Origin: Caviibacterium pharyngocola
GTDB lineage: Bacteria > Pseudomonadota > Gammaproteobacteria > Enterobacterales > Pasteurellaceae
Assembly (NCBI RefSeq): GCF_002795405.1
Contig: NZ_PHGZ01000008.1
Span: 1-64,000, forward strand
Length of the DNA stretch: 64,000 nt
Reading direction: 5' to 3'
The position numbers and the translations under genes are program-made. The first letter of the stretch is position 1; each line of letters begins with the position of its first letter. Below, piece by piece: positions 27,214 through 39,422 of this stretch. Below the pieces are notes generated by a model. The model searched no databases and was not told the origin of the DNA. It was given only the letters and a program-made list of their open reading frames with translations.

Positions 27214-28167
27214 ATGAGCCAAGAATATTTAGATTTTGAATTGCCGATCGCGGAATTGGAAGCAAAAATCGAATCATTACGTTCCGTCGCCGATCAAGAC
27301 GATAAAATTAACCTTGACGACGAAATTGCGCGTTTACAAAAGAAAAGCGCCGAATTAACGCAAAAAACCTTTGCCAATTTAGATGCGTGGCAGGTTTCGC
27401 GTATGGCGCGTCATCCGAATCGTCCGTACACCTTGGATTATATCGAACATATTTTCACCGAATTTGAAGAGCTCGCCGGCGATCGCGCTTTTGCCGACGA
27501 TAAAGCCATTATCGGCGGATTGGCGCGCTTAGACGGCAGACCGGTTATGGTTATCGGTCATCAAAAAGGTCGCAGCGTAAAAGAAAAAGTACAACGCAAC
27601 TTCGGAATGCCGGCACCAGAAGGTTATCGCAAAGCTTTGCGTTTAATGCAAATGGCGGAACGTTTTAATCTGCCGATTATTACCTTTATCGACACACCGG
27701 GTGCTTATCCGGGCGTCGGCGCGGAAGAACGCGGTCAATCGGAAGCCATTGCGCGCAATTTACGCGAAATGTCCACCTTAAAAGTGCCGGTGATTTGCAC
27801 CGTTATCGGCGAAGGCGGCTCCGGCGGTGCTTTGGCAATCGGCGTGGGCGATAAAGTCAATATGTTGCAATATAGCACTTATTCGGTAATTTCACCGGAA
27901 GGTTGCGCCTCTATTTTATGGAAAAGCGCCGACAAAGCTTCCACCGCAGCGGAAGTAATGGGCTTAACCGCCAATCGTCTAAAAGAATTAAAATTAATCG
28001 ATAATATCGTGAAAGAACCGCTCGGCGGCGCGCATCGCAACTATGAAGAAACGGCGAATAATCTCAAACAACGTCTTTTAAGCGATTTAGCCGATCTTGA
28101 CGTGTTAGATAAAGACACCTTATTGGATCGTCGTTATCATCGTTTAATGAGTTACGGATATTGCTAA
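27214..28167 (+). CDS. accA: Acetyl-CoA carboxylase carboxyltransferase, alpha subunit
   Basis: AccA with AccD transfers the carboxyl group from biotin to acetyl-CoA, making malonyl-CoA for fatty acid synthesis. The N-terminal helix ([15 protein letters not shown]) and the core ([30 protein letters not shown]) are typical, and the protein has 317 residues. AGGAAAG precedes the ATG. A strong terminator lies right after. Biotin loading depends on BirA (1010). Confidence 0.97.
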   Translation: MSQEYLDFELPIAELEAKIESLRSVADQDDKINLDDEIARLQKKSAELTQKTFANLDAWQVSRMARHPNRPYTLDYIEHIFTEFEELAGDRAFADDKAIIGGLARLDGRPVMVIGHQKGRSVKEKVQRNFGMPAPEGYRKALRLMQMAERFNLPIITFIDTPGAYPGVGAEERGQSEAIARNLREMSTLKVPVICTVIGEGGSGGALAIGVGDKVNMLQYSTYSVISPEGCASILWKSADKASTAAEVMGLTANRLKELKLIDNIVKEPLGGAHRNYEETANNLKQRLLSDLADLDVLDKDTLLDRRYHRLMSYGYC

Positions 28168-28178
28168 AAAATTAAATC

Positions 28179-28205
28179 GAGCGGTTTTTTAACCGCTCTT
28201 TTGTT
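28179..28205 (+). terminator. accA terminator
   Basis: GAGCGGTT and AACCGCTC form a stem around a T/A loop and TTTTGTT follows, 11 bases after the accA stop. Confidence 0.85.
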
Positions 28206-28234
28206 AGATTTTATTAATTTATCGGGAAGTTATA

Positions 28235-29095
28235 ATGAAACACATCCTTTCAATTCAATCTCACGTCGTTTACGGCTATGCGGGCAATAAATCCGCGACT
28301 TTTCCAATGCAATTACTCGGTGTTGACGTTTGGGCGTTGAATACCGTGCAATTTTCCAACCATACCCAATACGGCAAATGGACGGGAATGGTAATTCCGA
28401 AAGAACAAATCGGCGAAATTCTGCGCGGTATCGATGAAATCGGCGAATTAAGCAAATGTAACGCCGTGGTTTCCGGCTACATCGGTTCCGCCGAGCAAGT
28501 GGAAGAAATCGTCAACGCCGTGCATAAAGTAAAACAACGCAATCCGAACGCGCTATATTTATGCGATCCGGTAATGGGCCATCCGGATAAAGGCTGTATC
28601 GTGGCGGACGGTGTAAAAGAAGGCTTAATCAACATCGCAATGGCGCACGCCGATATTATGACGCCAAATTTGGTCGAATTGCGCGAACTGAGCGGATTAA
28701 CCGTGGAAAACTTCGAGCAAGCCATTGAGGCGGTAAAAGTGATCCGCAGCAAAGGCCCGAAAAAAGTATTGGTGAAACATTTGAGCAAAGTCGGACAAGA
28801 TCCGAGCAAATTCGAAATGTTATTGGCAACGGAAGAAGGCATTTGGCACATTAGCCGCCCACTGCACGATTTTGCCAAAGAACCTGTGGGCGTCGGCGAT
28901 TTAACCGCCGGATTATTTATCGCGAATTTGCTAAACGGCAAATCCGATTTAGAAGCGTTCGAACACACGGCTAACGCGGTTAACGACGTAATGGAAACCA
29001 CACACCGTGCGGGCTCCTATGAATTGCAACTTATCGCCGCGCGCGATTTGATTGTTACGCCGAAAAGCCAATACCGCGCGAATAAAATCGCTTAA
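28235..29095 (+). CDS. pdxY: Pyridoxal kinase PdxY
   Basis: PdxY phosphorylates pyridoxal in the vitamin B6 salvage pathway. It is a ribokinase-fold enzyme of 286 residues, beginning [21 protein letters not shown], with the nucleotide loop [19 protein letters not shown] near the C-terminus. In H. influenzae it also lies beside accA. tilS starts 38 bases downstream on the same strand. Confidence 0.93.
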   Translation: MKHILSIQSHVVYGYAGNKSATFPMQLLGVDVWALNTVQFSNHTQYGKWTGMVIPKEQIGEILRGIDEIGELSKCNAVVSGYIGSAEQVEEIVNAVHKVKQRNPNALYLCDPVMGHPDKGCIVADGVKEGLINIAMAHADIMTPNLVELRELSGLTVENFEQAIEAVKVIRSKGPKKVLVKHLSKVGQDPSKFEMLLATEEGIWHISRPLHDFAKEPVGVGDLTAGLFIANLLNGKSDLEAFEHTANAVNDVMETTHRAGSYELQLIAARDLIVTPKSQYRANKIA

Positions 29096-29132
29096 CCCGA
29101 ACGCAGGGCGGCAACCGTCGCCCTTAATAAAA

Positions 29133-30428
29133 ATGTCGATTTATCCGCAATTTTTACAGCAAATCAGCCGGTATTATCCGCATCAACAACGTTTTCTTAT
29201 CGGCTTTAGCGGCGGATTGGATTCTACCGCCTTGCTTGCTCTTTTTGCTAAACTCGCCGAAAATCAACCGCACTTACAGCTGCGCGCTATTCATATTCAT
29301 CACGGATTCAGCCCGAATGCGGATGACTGGGCGGAACATTGTCACCAAATGTGCCGACAATTCAACATTCCGCTTATTGTCGAACGTGTTACGCCGACGA
29401 GCGAAAACGGCATTGAAGCTGGCGCCAGAGAAGCGCGCTATCAAGCGATTCAACGCTATTTGACGGAAAATGAAGTATTGGCAACCGCGCATCATCAGCA
29501 AGATCAAACGGAAACCTTCTTTTTAGCGTTAAAACGCGGTAGCGGATTGCAAGGATTAAGCGCAATGCAAGTGAACAGTTGCGCATTTGGCGTGCCGATT
29601 TTTCGCCCGCTGCTCCCCTTTTCACGTGCCGAATTGGAAGATTATGTTCGCACGGAAAATCTCAGTTGGATTGAAGACGAAAGCAATGCGGATAATCGCT
29701 ATGAACGCAATTTTTTGCGCAACACCGCTCTGCCGATTTTGCGCCGCCGTTGGCAGCATTTTGACGACGCGGTACAACGCACCGCGCAACATTGTTTCGA
29801 ACAACAACAGCTGATTAACGAATTATTGGCGCAAGATTATCAAAAAATCTATCGTCAATCCGACCGCACTTTATCACTGATCGACTTTGCGGAATATTCG
29901 CCGGCGAAACAAAAAGCGCTGTTAAGACAATGGCTGGCGGAATTCGGTTTGCAAATGCCCTCGTTAATTCAAACGGAACAAATCATTCGGGACGTGATTT
30001 TCGCCCGTTCGGATCGCAATCCGCATTTTCGCTTTGCCGAGCAACAAATTCGTCGCTATCAACAACGTTTATACCTCACGCCCGATTTTGCCGATTTAAG
30101 CCGAGTGATTTTGCCCGTTGTACCGAACCAACGGCTTTCGCTGCCTGATGATTTGGGCGAATTTGTGCTGGAACAGAGGGCGAACGGATATATGGCAAAA
30201 TGGCAAAATCATATTCAACCGCTGCCGCCGACAACTTTGCCGATTCAAATTCGTTTTGCTTACGGCGGCAAAGTGCGCAATCCGCAAGGAATTCGACAAG
30301 ACATCAAAAAACTGTGGCAAAAACATAATGTACCGGTGTGGTTACGTCAGCGTATTCCGTTAATTTTTTACGGCGAGCATTTTCAAAGTGCGGTCGGTTT
30401 TTTTGAAAATTTTGAGCGTGTCGAATAG
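29133..30428 (+). CDS. tilS: tRNA(Ile)-lysidine synthase
   Basis: TilS converts the wobble C of the CAU-anticodon tRNA-Ile to lysidine, so it reads AUA. The PP-loop SGGLDS is at residues 26-31; a second domain follows, and a C-terminal TilS domain has the [19 protein letters not shown]-type end. The start at 29133 ([10 protein letters not shown]) is the first that matches the family; an earlier in-frame ATG at 29052 lies within pdxY. The ribosome-binding site is weak. The protein has 431 residues. Confidence 0.92.
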   Translation: MSIYPQFLQQISRYYPHQQRFLIGFSGGLDSTALLALFAKLAENQPHLQLRAIHIHHGFSPNADDWAEHCHQMCRQFNIPLIVERVTPTSENGIEAGAREARYQAIQRYLTENEVLATAHHQQDQTETFFLALKRGSGLQGLSAMQVNSCAFGVPIFRPLLPFSRAELEDYVRTENLSWIEDESNADNRYERNFLRNTALPILRRRWQHFDDAVQRTAQHCFEQQQLINELLAQDYQKIYRQSDRTLSLIDFAEYSPAKQKALLRQWLAEFGLQMPSLIQTEQIIRDVIFARSDRNPHFRFAEQQIRRYQQRLYLTPDFADLSRVILPVVPNQRLSLPDDLGEFVLEQRANGYMAKWQNHIQPLPPTTLPIQIRFAYGGKVRNPQGIRQDIKKLWQKHNVPVWLRQRIPLIFYGEHFQSAVGFFENFERVE

Positions 30429-30432
30429 GCAT

Positions 30433-30466
30433 AAAAAAACTCGGCATTTTCGCGCCGAGTTTTTTA
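30433..30466. terminator. Bidirectional terminator between tilS and serS
   Basis: AACTCGGC and GCCGAGTT form the stem with an A-run before and a T-run after, between convergent genes. Confidence 0.88.
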
Positions 30467-30491
30467 GTGTTTGTTGAACTTTAACCGAAAT

Positions 30492-31790
<1,299 letters not shown>

Positions 31791-31860
31791 TTAATCTAAT
31801 TTGATTTTGTACAGTTCTATAATGCGGATTATTTTAGCTCGGTTTGCAAAAATAAACCAG

Positions 31861-33210
31861 TTATCCGCGTGATTTATAACGAATATTGTTACTTTGTTTA
31901 TCCGATTCGCGTAAGCGCGCCAATTTTTCGCTGATTTGAATTTCCATTCCTCTGGCAACCGGAAAATAATATTGCGTATCCTGCAAAGGCTCCGGAAAAT
32001 AATTTTCGCCGGCGGCATAGGCATTCGGCTCGTCGTGGGCATAGCGATATTCCGCACCGTAGCCCAAGCCTTTCATTAATTCGGTCGGCGCGTTGCGTAA
32101 ATGTTCCGGTACATCATAATCCGGCGTTTCCGTCGCGAGTTTTTTCGCTGCTTTAAACGCGGTATAAACCGCATTGCTTTTCGGCGCTACGGCAAGATAC
32201 ACAATGGCTTGAGCAATGGCTCTTTCGCCTTCCGCCGCGCCGACGCGGGTAAAACAATCCCACGCGGCAATCGCCACTTGCATTGCGCGCGGATCCGCGT
32301 TGCCCACATCTTCCGAGGCAATGGCAAGCAAACGGCGCGCCACATATAAGGGATCGCCGCCGGCAGTAATAATGCGCGCATACCAATATAATGCCGCGTC
32401 GGGCGCCGAGCCTCGTACGGATTTATGCAAGGCGGAAATCAAATCATAAAAACGATCGCCGCGTTTATCAAAGCGCGCTTGCCGTTCGCCCAATATTTCG
32501 CGCAACAAAGTGCGGTCTAATAATTTTCCGTTTTCGCCTTCTTCCGCCATATCCGCGCTTAATTCGAGACAATTCAACGCCAAGCGGGCGTCGCCGTTAA
32601 CATATTCGGCTAAATCCTGCAGAAAATTCGGCGCTAAAATCAACCGCTCTTTACCTAAGCCGCGCGTTTCATCTTCCACCGCTTGGCGTAAGACTTTTTC
32701 GATTTCCTTCGTGGTGAGGGATTTTAAAATATACACGCGCGCACGCGACAGCAAGGCGCTGTTTAATTCGAAAGAAGGATTTTCCGTGGTGGCGCCGATG
32801 AAAATAATCGTGCCGTCTTCAATATGCGGTAAAAACGCGTCTTGCTGACTTTTATTAAAACGATGAACTTCATCCACGAACAAAATCGTGCGCCGATCCG
32901 CCAGTTTGTTTTGTTTTGCTCGGTCGATCGCTTCGCGGATTTCTTTAATGCCGCCGGTGACCGCCGAAATACGCTCCACTTCGGCGTTAATTCGCGCAGC
33001 GATAATTTCCGCCAAAGTAGTTTTGCCCGTGCCGGGCGGGCCCCAGAAAATCATCGAATGAATATGCCCCGCTTCGATAGCTTTACGCAGCGGTTTACCT
33101 TCGCCGAGCAAGTGGGATTGACCGCAATACTGCGCCAATGATGTCGGGCGCATTCGCGCGGCAAGCGGGCGAAAATCGTTTTCCGCAAAATCAAAACTAA
33201 GATTAGACAT
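31861..33210 (-). CDS. rarA: Replication-associated recombination AAA+ ATPase RarA (MgsA)
   Basis: RarA acts at stalled replication forks. It has Walker [15 protein letters not shown], Walker [16 protein letters not shown] and the C-terminal tetramer/MgsA domain. The start chosen is ATG 33210 ([20 protein letters not shown]) after a strong GGGAGGTT site; a longer in-frame ATG at 33288 would place the start within the lolA terminator. It has 449 residues. It lies between lolA and serS on the same strand, as in many gammaproteobacteria. Confidence 0.95.
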   Translation of the reverse strand: MSNLSFDFAENDFRPLAARMRPTSLAQYCGQSHLLGEGKPLRKAIEAGHIHSMIFWGPPGTGKTTLAEIIAARINAEVERISAVTGGIKEIREAIDRAKQNKLADRRTILFVDEVHRFNKSQQDAFLPHIEDGTIIFIGATTENPSFELNSALLSRARVYILKSLTTKEIEKVLRQAVEDETRGLGKERLILAPNFLQDLAEYVNGDARLALNCLELSADMAEEGENGKLLDRTLLREILGERQARFDKRGDRFYDLISALHKSVRGSAPDAALYWYARIITAGGDPLYVARRLLAIASEDVGNADPRAMQVAIAAWDCFTRVGAAEGERAIAQAIVYLAVAPKSNAVYTAFKAAKKLATETPDYDVPEHLRNAPTELMKGLGYGAEYRYAHDEPNAYAAGENYFPEPLQDTQYYFPVARGMEIQISEKLARLRESDKQSNNIRYKSRG

Positions 33211-33273
33211 TTCAACCTCCCGTGAATCATCGGTTGAATCAAATAATGAGATGCCGACTATTTTAGCCGAAAA

Positions 33274-33306
33274 TAAAAAAATCGGCACGGGTAAATGCCG
33301 TGCCGA
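33274..33306 (-). terminator. lolA terminator
   Basis: Read on the minus strand, TCGGCACGG and CCGTGCCGA form the stem and a seven-T run follows, so rarA needs its own promoter or read-through. Confidence 0.85.
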
Positions 33307-33325
33307 AATGTAAGTTTATAGAGAT

Positions 33326-33946
33326 TTATTTTTTCTTACGCTGATCGTCTAATTCCGCATTTTTCGGTACGCTGAATTTAAACAAATCGTCCGCGAGAGG
33401 TTGATTGGTAATATTGCGCAACACATACAAGTTCGCTTGTCCGTCTTTTTCAATGGTGCTGAAATTTTTCAACACGCCGTCCGCTTCGATACGAATATCA
33501 AATTGTTTGATATTACTTTTGGCAGATTTCGGTTTTAAGGTAAATGTATCGGCTTTTTGTTCCACCGTATATTGTTTCCAGTGGCTCGAATCATTACTGG
33601 TTAACAGCACGAACGGCGTGTTGTTCACCGCTTCGCTCACCCAATTCGCCGTGACTTGTTCGACGAAAGGATCGTAAAACCACAAGGTTTTGCCGTCGGA
33701 AATAATTTGTGTTTCTTGCGGCGATTTATTGTCCATTCGGAACAAATTCGGGCGTTTGATCTGAATTTTACCGCTGCCTTGCTGAATTTCTTTGCCTTTC
33801 GGATCGCTGACTTTTTGCGTGTAATCCGCGCTTAATACATCCACTTTGTTCAAGCGGTTTTGCAATTCGCTCGCCGCGTCCGCCCAAGCGAAACCGCTAA
33901 CGGAAGCCAATAAAAGTGCGGTGAGTTTTAAGGTTGTTTTTTTCAT
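33326..33946 (-). CDS. lolA: Outer-membrane lipoprotein carrier protein LolA
   Basis: LolA is the periplasmic shuttle that carries lipoproteins from the LolCDE complex to LolB. A signal peptide ([22 protein letters not shown]) precedes a mature part beginning [20 protein letters not shown], typical of the family. It has 206 residues. The start at 33946 is the ATG; a TTG one codon earlier is less likely. Its partner lolB is in this window at 44712. Confidence 0.93.
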   Translation of the reverse strand: MKKTTLKLTALLLASVSGFAWADAASELQNRLNKVDVLSADYTQKVSDPKGKEIQQGSGKIQIKRPNLFRMDNKSPQETQIISDGKTLWFYDPFVEQVTANWVSEAVNNTPFVLLTSNDSSHWKQYTVEQKADTFTLKPKSAKSNIKQFDIRIEADGVLKNFSTIEKDGQANLYVLRNITNQPLADDLFKFSVPKNAELDDQRKKK

Positions 33947-33972
33947 CAAATATCTACCTTATGGTTGAAACC

Positions 33973-34069
33973 CCGCCATTTATGGCGGATAATTTAATTG
34001 GAAGAGGCATAACCTCTTCCAATTCAGGGCAACACATAGGGCCTCGATCTTGTGAGGCTCTGTGTGTTG
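33973..34069. other. Three consecutive hairpins in the lolA-ftsK gap
   Basis: The 223-base gap holds three strong dyads in a row. CCGCCA/TGGCGG at 33973-33988 has a TTTA loop. AATTGGAAGAGG/CCTCTTCCAATT at 33996-34024 is a perfect 12-bp stem. CAACACA/TGTGTTG with an inner AGGGCCTC/GAGGCTCT stem spans 34030-34069. None has a T-run, so they are not ordinary terminators. They may be repeat elements, a lolA leader or a small RNA. Confidence 0.6.
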
Positions 34070-34122
34070 AAACATTCGGATTTTCCTTTAATACAGAAAA
34101 TTAATCATACCTTTATGACAAT

Positions 34123-34147
34123 AAAAAGGCGGGTTCGTTCACCCGCC
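34123..34147 (-). terminator. ftsK terminator
   Basis: Read on the minus strand, GGCGGGT and ACCCGCC form the stem and TTTTTATT follows, 26 bases after the ftsK stop. Confidence 0.8.
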
Positions 34148-34172
34148 GATTAATTTTTCGCTTAGCGCCGGA

Positions 34173-37046
34173 TTAATAGTCGGGGCGACGGGCTAAAATT
34201 TCCCGTTTGCCGTTTTGTTGTGCGGAAACGATGCCCTGTTCTTCCATTTGATCCATTATGCGCGCCGCACGGTTAAAACCTACACGGAAACGGCGTTGAA
34301 TGGAGGAAACGGAGGTCGTGCCCGTGCTGAGAACAAATTCCATTACCTGATCGAATAAATCGTCCAGCTCGCCGTCATCCGCGCCGCGTTCGCCGTCGGC
34401 GGATTCTTCCTCTTCCGCGCCGTCCAAAATGCCGTCGATATAATTCGGTTTGCCGCGCGCGCGCCAATCGTCCGCGATACGCGCTACTTCATCGTCGCTC
34501 ATAAAGGCGCCGTGCACCCGAATAAGATCCGAGGAGCCTTGTCCGGAATACAACATATCACCGCGTCCGAGCAAGGCTTCCGCACCGCCTTGATCCAAAA
34601 TAGTGCGCGAGTCGATTTTGCTCGCCACGGTAAAGGCGATTCGGCTCGGAATATTGGCTTTAATCAAACCGGTGATCACATCCACCGACGGGCGCTGCGT
34701 CGCCAAAATCAAATGGATACCGATAGCTCGCGCTTTTTGCGCCAAGCGCGCGATTAATTCTTCGATTTGTTTGCCGGCGACCATCATCAAATCGGCAAAT
34801 TCATCCACGATCACCACAATATAACTGAGTTTTTCCAACGCCGGCGGTAAGGCATCCATTGTGTCGCCCGGTCGCCAAATCGGATTCGGAATCGGCATTC
34901 CCATTGCGTTATATTCGTCGATTTTTTCGTTATAACCTTCGATATTACGCACGCGCAACGCGGACAAAAGTTGATAACGGCGTTCCATTTCGTCCACGCA
35001 CCAACGCAACGCGTTCGCCGCTTTTTTCATATCGGTGACCACTTCCGTCAATAAATGCGGAATATCGTTATAAATGGATAACTCCACGACTTTCGGGTCG
35101 ATCATAATGAACTTCACTTCTTCCGGTTTGACGCGGAATAATAAGCTGAGAATCATTGTATTCACGCCCACGGATTTACCCGAACCGGTCGAGCCCGCCA
35201 CCAATAAATGCGGCATTTTCGCCAGATCCACCACCACAGGTTTGCCGCTAATGTCCTTACCGAGCGCCATTGATAACAAGGATTTCGATTGACGAAATTC
35301 GTCGCTGTCCAACACATCGCGCAGCGGCACGGTTTGGCGGTGCGTATTCGGCGTTTCAATACCGATATAAGGCTTACCCGGAATCACTTCCGCCACCCGA
35401 ATGGAACGGAACATTAACGCCCGCGCCAAATCCGTATCGATTCCGGTGACTTTCGAGGCTTTAACACCCGGTTGTAATTCCAACTCGTAACGCGTAACCA
35501 CCGGCCCGACCAACACGTCTTTCACCGTGGCTTTTACGTTAAAATTGCGCAGTTGTTGTTCAATACGTTGCGAAGTTTCGATAATTTCTTCTTGCGTAAT
35601 ATCTTGCGCCTGCGTCGGGCGATGTTCCAACAAATCCAAGCTCGGCAACGGCGTGGTCGGTTTGGCTTTGCTGACGGCTTTTTGTTGCAATGCGGGGTGA
35701 ATCAACGAATTGCCGTAAGGTTTGTAATCCGGCGCGGCAGTAATTGTCGGTGAAATTTCCACCGCACTTTCTTCTTTATTTAGAATCACATTCAACGCGT
35801 CTTCCGCGTCCATTGCTTTTGCGCGCTGTTCCATTTCGGCGAAACGCTGTTTTTGCTGTTCTTCGAATTGGCGGGCAAGCTCCGTCATTTCCGCGTCGTC
35901 CGCTTCTTTCGTTAAACTTTCCGTTTCATTCAAACGAACCGTAATAGACGCCGAGGCATCAAAATCAGGCGCAACACTTTGCACCGGCGGAATGGAAACC
36001 GTCGGGATCGGCATTTCGTCACGTTCAAAGGTGTAATCGGATTCTCGGCTAAAATCCACCGCACTTTGTTGCGCTTGCTGTTGCACTTGAGTGTGCGGCA
36101 GCGGCGCTGTCGGCGCAAAGTTTTGATTGTGCGCCGTAACATCCATTACCGCGATACTTACATTCGGTAAATCGTCGATTTGATCCACGCCGTATCCGCT
36201 AAATGCATCCGCAGTAATATTTTCGTGCAACGGTTCTGAATGAATCGGCGTTTGTTGCAATACGGACTGCGTCACTTGTTCCGTCGGTTTTTCGTTATTC
36301 AATCCGCTGATTTGAATAAAGCGATTAACGTCCACCAAATCCACTTCTTCCGCAGAATCGTTTTTTTCTTCCGTTTGGAACACGGCGGATTGCGGAATTT
36401 TAATTTCTTCCGGTGGCTCGACGAATTCGTTTTCTTCGGCAAGCGGTTGTTCTTCCGTTTCCGTTGCCGGTTCTTCGTTTTTCATCGTTAGCCAATAATA
36501 AAATTTCACCAACAAACGAATCAACGACGCGCCAGAACACACGATAAAGCCGACCACGCTTAAAATAAAGCCGCTTAATAAAATGCCGAATTTACCGATT
36601 AGCGGAAAAAACGAAACCACCAAACTACCGCCTAATACACCGCCCGCCAGATAATACAGGCTGTTTGATAATAACAATGCTGCTAAAGCGGTTAATCCGC
36701 ATAATAGCAAGGAGAAACCGAACAAGCGCAAAAATAAGCGCGTCCACGTTAGGCTGTCGCGACGTTTGGTGCGGATAAAATAAATCGGCGCGATAAATAA
36801 CACGAAAGGCATAATGTTGCCGATGTGTCCGAATAAAGCGAAAAACAGATCGATAAACCACGCGCCGAGTTTGCCGGCTTTATTAATGGTTTCAGGCTGC
36901 GAGGAAGACACCGACCAAGAACTGTCCAACGGACTGTAACCCGACCAAGCGATAATTAAATAAAGACCGAAAAGTGCGGTCAATCCTAACAACATTTCGA
37001 CGAGATATTGTTTCGGGGTAAAATGCGCGGTAATTCGTTTAATCAT
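34173..37046 (-). CDS. ftsK: DNA translocase FtsK
   Basis: FtsK anchors at the division septum and pumps DNA toward the dif site for XerCD recombination. There are four to five membrane segments in the first 200 residues and a long, variable, acidic/Gln-rich linker (about 200-450). The motor has Walker A GSTGSGKSVGVN near residue 617 and DEFADLMM, and the C-terminal gamma winged helix (SIQRRFRVGFNRAARIMDQ) recognises KOPS. At 957 residues it is shorter than E. coli FtsK (about 1300) because of a shorter linker. It follows lrp by three bases, as in H. influenzae relatives. Confidence 0.96.
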   Translation of the reverse strand: MIKRITAHFTPKQYLVEMLLGLTALFGLYLIIAWSGYSPLDSSWSVSSSQPETINKAGKLGAWFIDLFFALFGHIGNIMPFVLFIAPIYFIRTKRRDSLTWTRLFLRLFGFSLLLCGLTALAALLLSNSLYYLAGGVLGGSLVVSFFPLIGKFGILLSGFILSVVGFIVCSGASLIRLLVKFYYWLTMKNEEPATETEEQPLAEENEFVEPPEEIKIPQSAVFQTEEKNDSAEEVDLVDVNRFIQISGLNNEKPTEQVTQSVLQQTPIHSEPLHENITADAFSGYGVDQIDDLPNVSIAVMDVTAHNQNFAPTAPLPHTQVQQQAQQSAVDFSRESDYTFERDEMPIPTVSIPPVQSVAPDFDASASITVRLNETESLTKEADDAEMTELARQFEEQQKQRFAEMEQRAKAMDAEDALNVILNKEESAVEISPTITAAPDYKPYGNSLIHPALQQKAVSKAKPTTPLPSLDLLEHRPTQAQDITQEEIIETSQRIEQQLRNFNVKATVKDVLVGPVVTRYELELQPGVKASKVTGIDTDLARALMFRSIRVAEVIPGKPYIGIETPNTHRQTVPLRDVLDSDEFRQSKSLLSMALGKDISGKPVVVDLAKMPHLLVAGSTGSGKSVGVNTMILSLLFRVKPEEVKFIMIDPKVVELSIYNDIPHLLTEVVTDMKKAANALRWCVDEMERRYQLLSALRVRNIEGYNEKIDEYNAMGMPIPNPIWRPGDTMDALPPALEKLSYIVVIVDEFADLMMVAGKQIEELIARLAQKARAIGIHLILATQRPSVDVITGLIKANIPSRIAFTVASKIDSRTILDQGGAEALLGRGDMLYSGQGSSDLIRVHGAFMSDDEVARIADDWRARGKPNYIDGILDGAEEEESADGERGADDGELDDLFDQVMEFVLSTGTTSVSSIQRRFRVGFNRAARIMDQMEEQGIVSAQQNGKREILARRPDY

Positions 37047-37049
37047 TGT

Positions 37050-37529
37050 TTATTTTAATTGTAAAAAATTGGTTTGTTTGACTTCTTCCATTACGACGTA
37101 AGTACGCGTGTCGTTTACGCCCGGCAAGCGCAACAAGGTTGTACCCAGCAGTTTACGATACGCCGCCATATCCGCCACGCGGGTTTTGAGCAAATAGTCA
37201 AAATCGCCGGAAACCAGATGACATTCTTGAATTTCGTCTAATTGTTGCACGGCGGCGTTAAATTCCTCGAACACGTCCGGACGCCCGCGCACCAAGGTGA
37301 TTTCGACGATTACCAATAACGGCGAATCCAATAATTCCGGATTTAATAATGCTCGATAACCCATTATCACGCCTTGTTTTTCCAAGCGTTTCACCCGCTC
37401 CAAACAGGGTGTCGGTGACAAACCGACCTTTTTAGACAAATCGATATTGGAAATTTTGCCGTTACGTTGCAATTCGTTCAGAATTTTGATGTCAATCGCA
37501 TCAAGCGCTTTAGGGAGTTTCTTTTCCAT
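37050..37529 (-). CDS. lrp: Leucine-responsive regulatory protein Lrp
   Basis: Lrp is a global DNA-binding regulator of amino acid metabolism. An N-terminal helix-turn-helix (ILNELQRNGKISNIDLSKKVGLSPTPC) is followed by the RAM ligand-binding domain (VSGDFDYLLKTRVADMAAYR). At 159 residues it closely resembles E. coli Lrp (164) rather than AsnC. It is directly followed by ftsK, the same pairing as in E. coli. A second member of the family, asnC, lies at 61585. Confidence 0.92.
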   Translation of the reverse strand: MEKKLPKALDAIDIKILNELQRNGKISNIDLSKKVGLSPTPCLERVKRLEKQGVIMGYRALLNPELLDSPLLVIVEITLVRGRPDVFEEFNAAVQQLDEIQECHLVSGDFDYLLKTRVADMAAYRKLLGTTLLRLPGVNDTRTYVVMEEVKQTNFLQLK

Positions 37530-37689
37530 AGTCTTTCCGATAATTAAATAGAGGTAATTTATGCTAAAAAATACAAATCTTTCCTGATTTTACACTATTT
37601 CATTAGATTTTTATGCGTTTTTTTTGTAAAAATAAAGAACCAAATCGGCAACATTTCGCCGCCGTTTAACTTTAGATAATGTGAACTTT

Positions 37690-38025
37690 ATGACAAATCC
37701 GTTTAATGCGCGCTGGACCTCGCGCGGTAATACGCTCTGTTTGGGGCATTGGGAAATTTTTTATCAAGATCAACACTTGATTTTGCCCGAAAATAAGCGC
37801 GAGAAAGATATGGGCACGAAAGGTATTTATAATTTTATCGATCCTGATGACGAGCTTTATTTGGAAGGTTTGGACAAAGAGGATTGGATTGTCGCCAATA
37901 TCGACTGGCTAAGCGATGTATTTATTGCAGCGGACGTGCCGTTAGAAGAAGCCTATTTTCGTCACTTTTATCAAGCGGTCAATCGGGAAGATTGGCGCTG
38001 CGGCAGCTGCGGAGGCTGTATTTAA
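37690..38025 (+). CDS. Conserved hypothetical protein with C-terminal cysteine cluster
   Basis: This 111-residue cytoplasmic protein is acidic and ends in CGSCGGCI, a possible metal-binding or redox tail. The N-terminal WTSRGNTLCLGHWEIFYQ and DMGTKGIYNFIDPDDELY segments look conserved in style, but I do not recognise the family. The ATG at 37690 is preferred over a GTG nine bases earlier; neither has a good ribosome-binding site. A GGAGGC/GCCTCC hairpin overlaps its stop codon. Confidence 0.65.
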   Translation: MTNPFNARWTSRGNTLCLGHWEIFYQDQHLILPENKREKDMGTKGIYNFIDPDDELYLEGLDKEDWIVANIDWLSDVFIAADVPLEEAYFRHFYQAVNREDWRCGSCGGCI

Positions 38026-38042
38026 ACGCCTCCGCCCTCGGT

Positions 38043-39419
38043 TTATAAATTATCCAACACATCCAATGCATCGGATAATTTTTTCACGGTGAAAACTTGC
38101 ATATTTTGCACCGCACTTTTCGGTTTATTCGCGAAGGGGACGATCGCACGTTTGAAGCCGTGTTTCGCCGCTTCACTGATACGTTCTTGTCCGCTCGGCA
38201 CAGGGCGAATTTCGCCCGCCAATCCCACTTCGCCGAATACAACCAGATCTTGCGGCAGCGGGCGATTGCGGAAACTGGAAATCAACGCCAATAATAACGC
38301 GAGATCCGCGCCGGTTTCCGTCACCTTTACACCGCCGACCACATTAACGAAAATATCCTGATCCGACATTTGTAATCCGCCGTGACGATGTAGCACCGCC
38401 AATAATAACGCCAAGCGATTTTGTTCCAAGCCCACTGCCACGCGGCGCGGGTTCGCCAACATCGAATGATCCGCCAGCGCTTGAATTTCTACCAACAACG
38501 GACGTGTCCCTTCCCATAACACCATCACCGAACTGCCCGCCGTTTGTTCTTCGCCGCGACTTAAAAAAATCGCCGACGGATTTTTTACTTCGCGCAAGCC
38601 TTGTTCGGTCATCGCAAAAACGCCCAATTCGTTCACCGCGCCGAAGCGATTTTTATGGCTGCGCAAAGTGCGATAGCGGGAATCCTTTTCGCCTTCCAGC
38701 AGTAAAGAACAGTCGATAACGTGTTCCAACACTTTCGGGCCGGCGAGCGTGCCGTCTTTGGTGACGTGCCCGACCATCACAATCGCCACTTGGCGAGTTT
38801 TCGCGTAACGGGTTAAAAACGACGCGCATTCGCGCACTTGCGCCACGCTGCCTGGTGAGGATTGAATGTCGGCTAAATGCATTACTTGAATGGAGTCGAT
38901 CACAATCACTTGCGGTTTGAGTTGATCCGCCAGCTGACAAATTTGTTCTACCGAAGTTTCCGACAGCACATTCAAGCGATCCGGCGGCAAACCCAATCGA
39001 CTGGCGCGCATTGCCACTTGTTGCAAGGATTCTTCACCGGTGACATAAAGTGCGGTCATTTTTTGCGACAAACCGCACATTACTTGTAATAATAAGGTAC
39101 TTTTCCCCGCGCCCGGATGTCCGCCGATCAAAATGGCGCTGCCCGGCACGATTCCGCCGCCCAAAACGCGATCCAACTCGTTAAATCCGCTGCTAAAACG
39201 CGGCAGTTCTTGCAAACTGATGTCCGCCAGCGTTTGAATTTTCGCCCGCGTTTCGCCGGCATAACCGCTGAAACGGTCGTTTTTGCTCGCCGAGGCGCTG
39301 ACTAATCGCACTTCGCTAATGGTATTCCACGCTTTACAGGCGGAACACTGCCCTTGCCAGCGCGAAAATTCCGCGCCGCAATCATTACATACATAAGCCG
39401 TTTTCGGTGCTTTTGCCAT
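38043..39419 (-). CDS. radA: DNA repair protein RadA
   Basis: RadA is a RecA-like ATPase that speeds branch migration during recombination, which matters for natural transformation. A four-cysteine zinc finger (CNDCGAEFSRWQGQCSAC), Walker A GGHPGAGKSTLLL, the RadA KNRFG motif (SHKNRFGAVNELG) and a C-terminal Lon-like domain are all present. It has 458 residues. The CYTH gene ends three bases before its start. Confidence 0.95.
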   Translation of the reverse strand: MAKAPKTAYVCNDCGAEFSRWQGQCSACKAWNTISEVRLVSASASKNDRFSGYAGETRAKIQTLADISLQELPRFSSGFNELDRVLGGGIVPGSAILIGGHPGAGKSTLLLQVMCGLSQKMTALYVTGEESLQQVAMRASRLGLPPDRLNVLSETSVEQICQLADQLKPQVIVIDSIQVMHLADIQSSPGSVAQVRECASFLTRYAKTRQVAIVMVGHVTKDGTLAGPKVLEHVIDCSLLLEGEKDSRYRTLRSHKNRFGAVNELGVFAMTEQGLREVKNPSAIFLSRGEEQTAGSSVMVLWEGTRPLLVEIQALADHSMLANPRRVAVGLEQNRLALLLAVLHRHGGLQMSDQDIFVNVVGGVKVTETGADLALLLALISSFRNRPLPQDLVVFGEVGLAGEIRPVPSGQERISEAAKHGFKRAIVPFANKPKSAVQNMQVFTVKKLSDALDVLDNL

Positions 39420-39422
39420 TTT

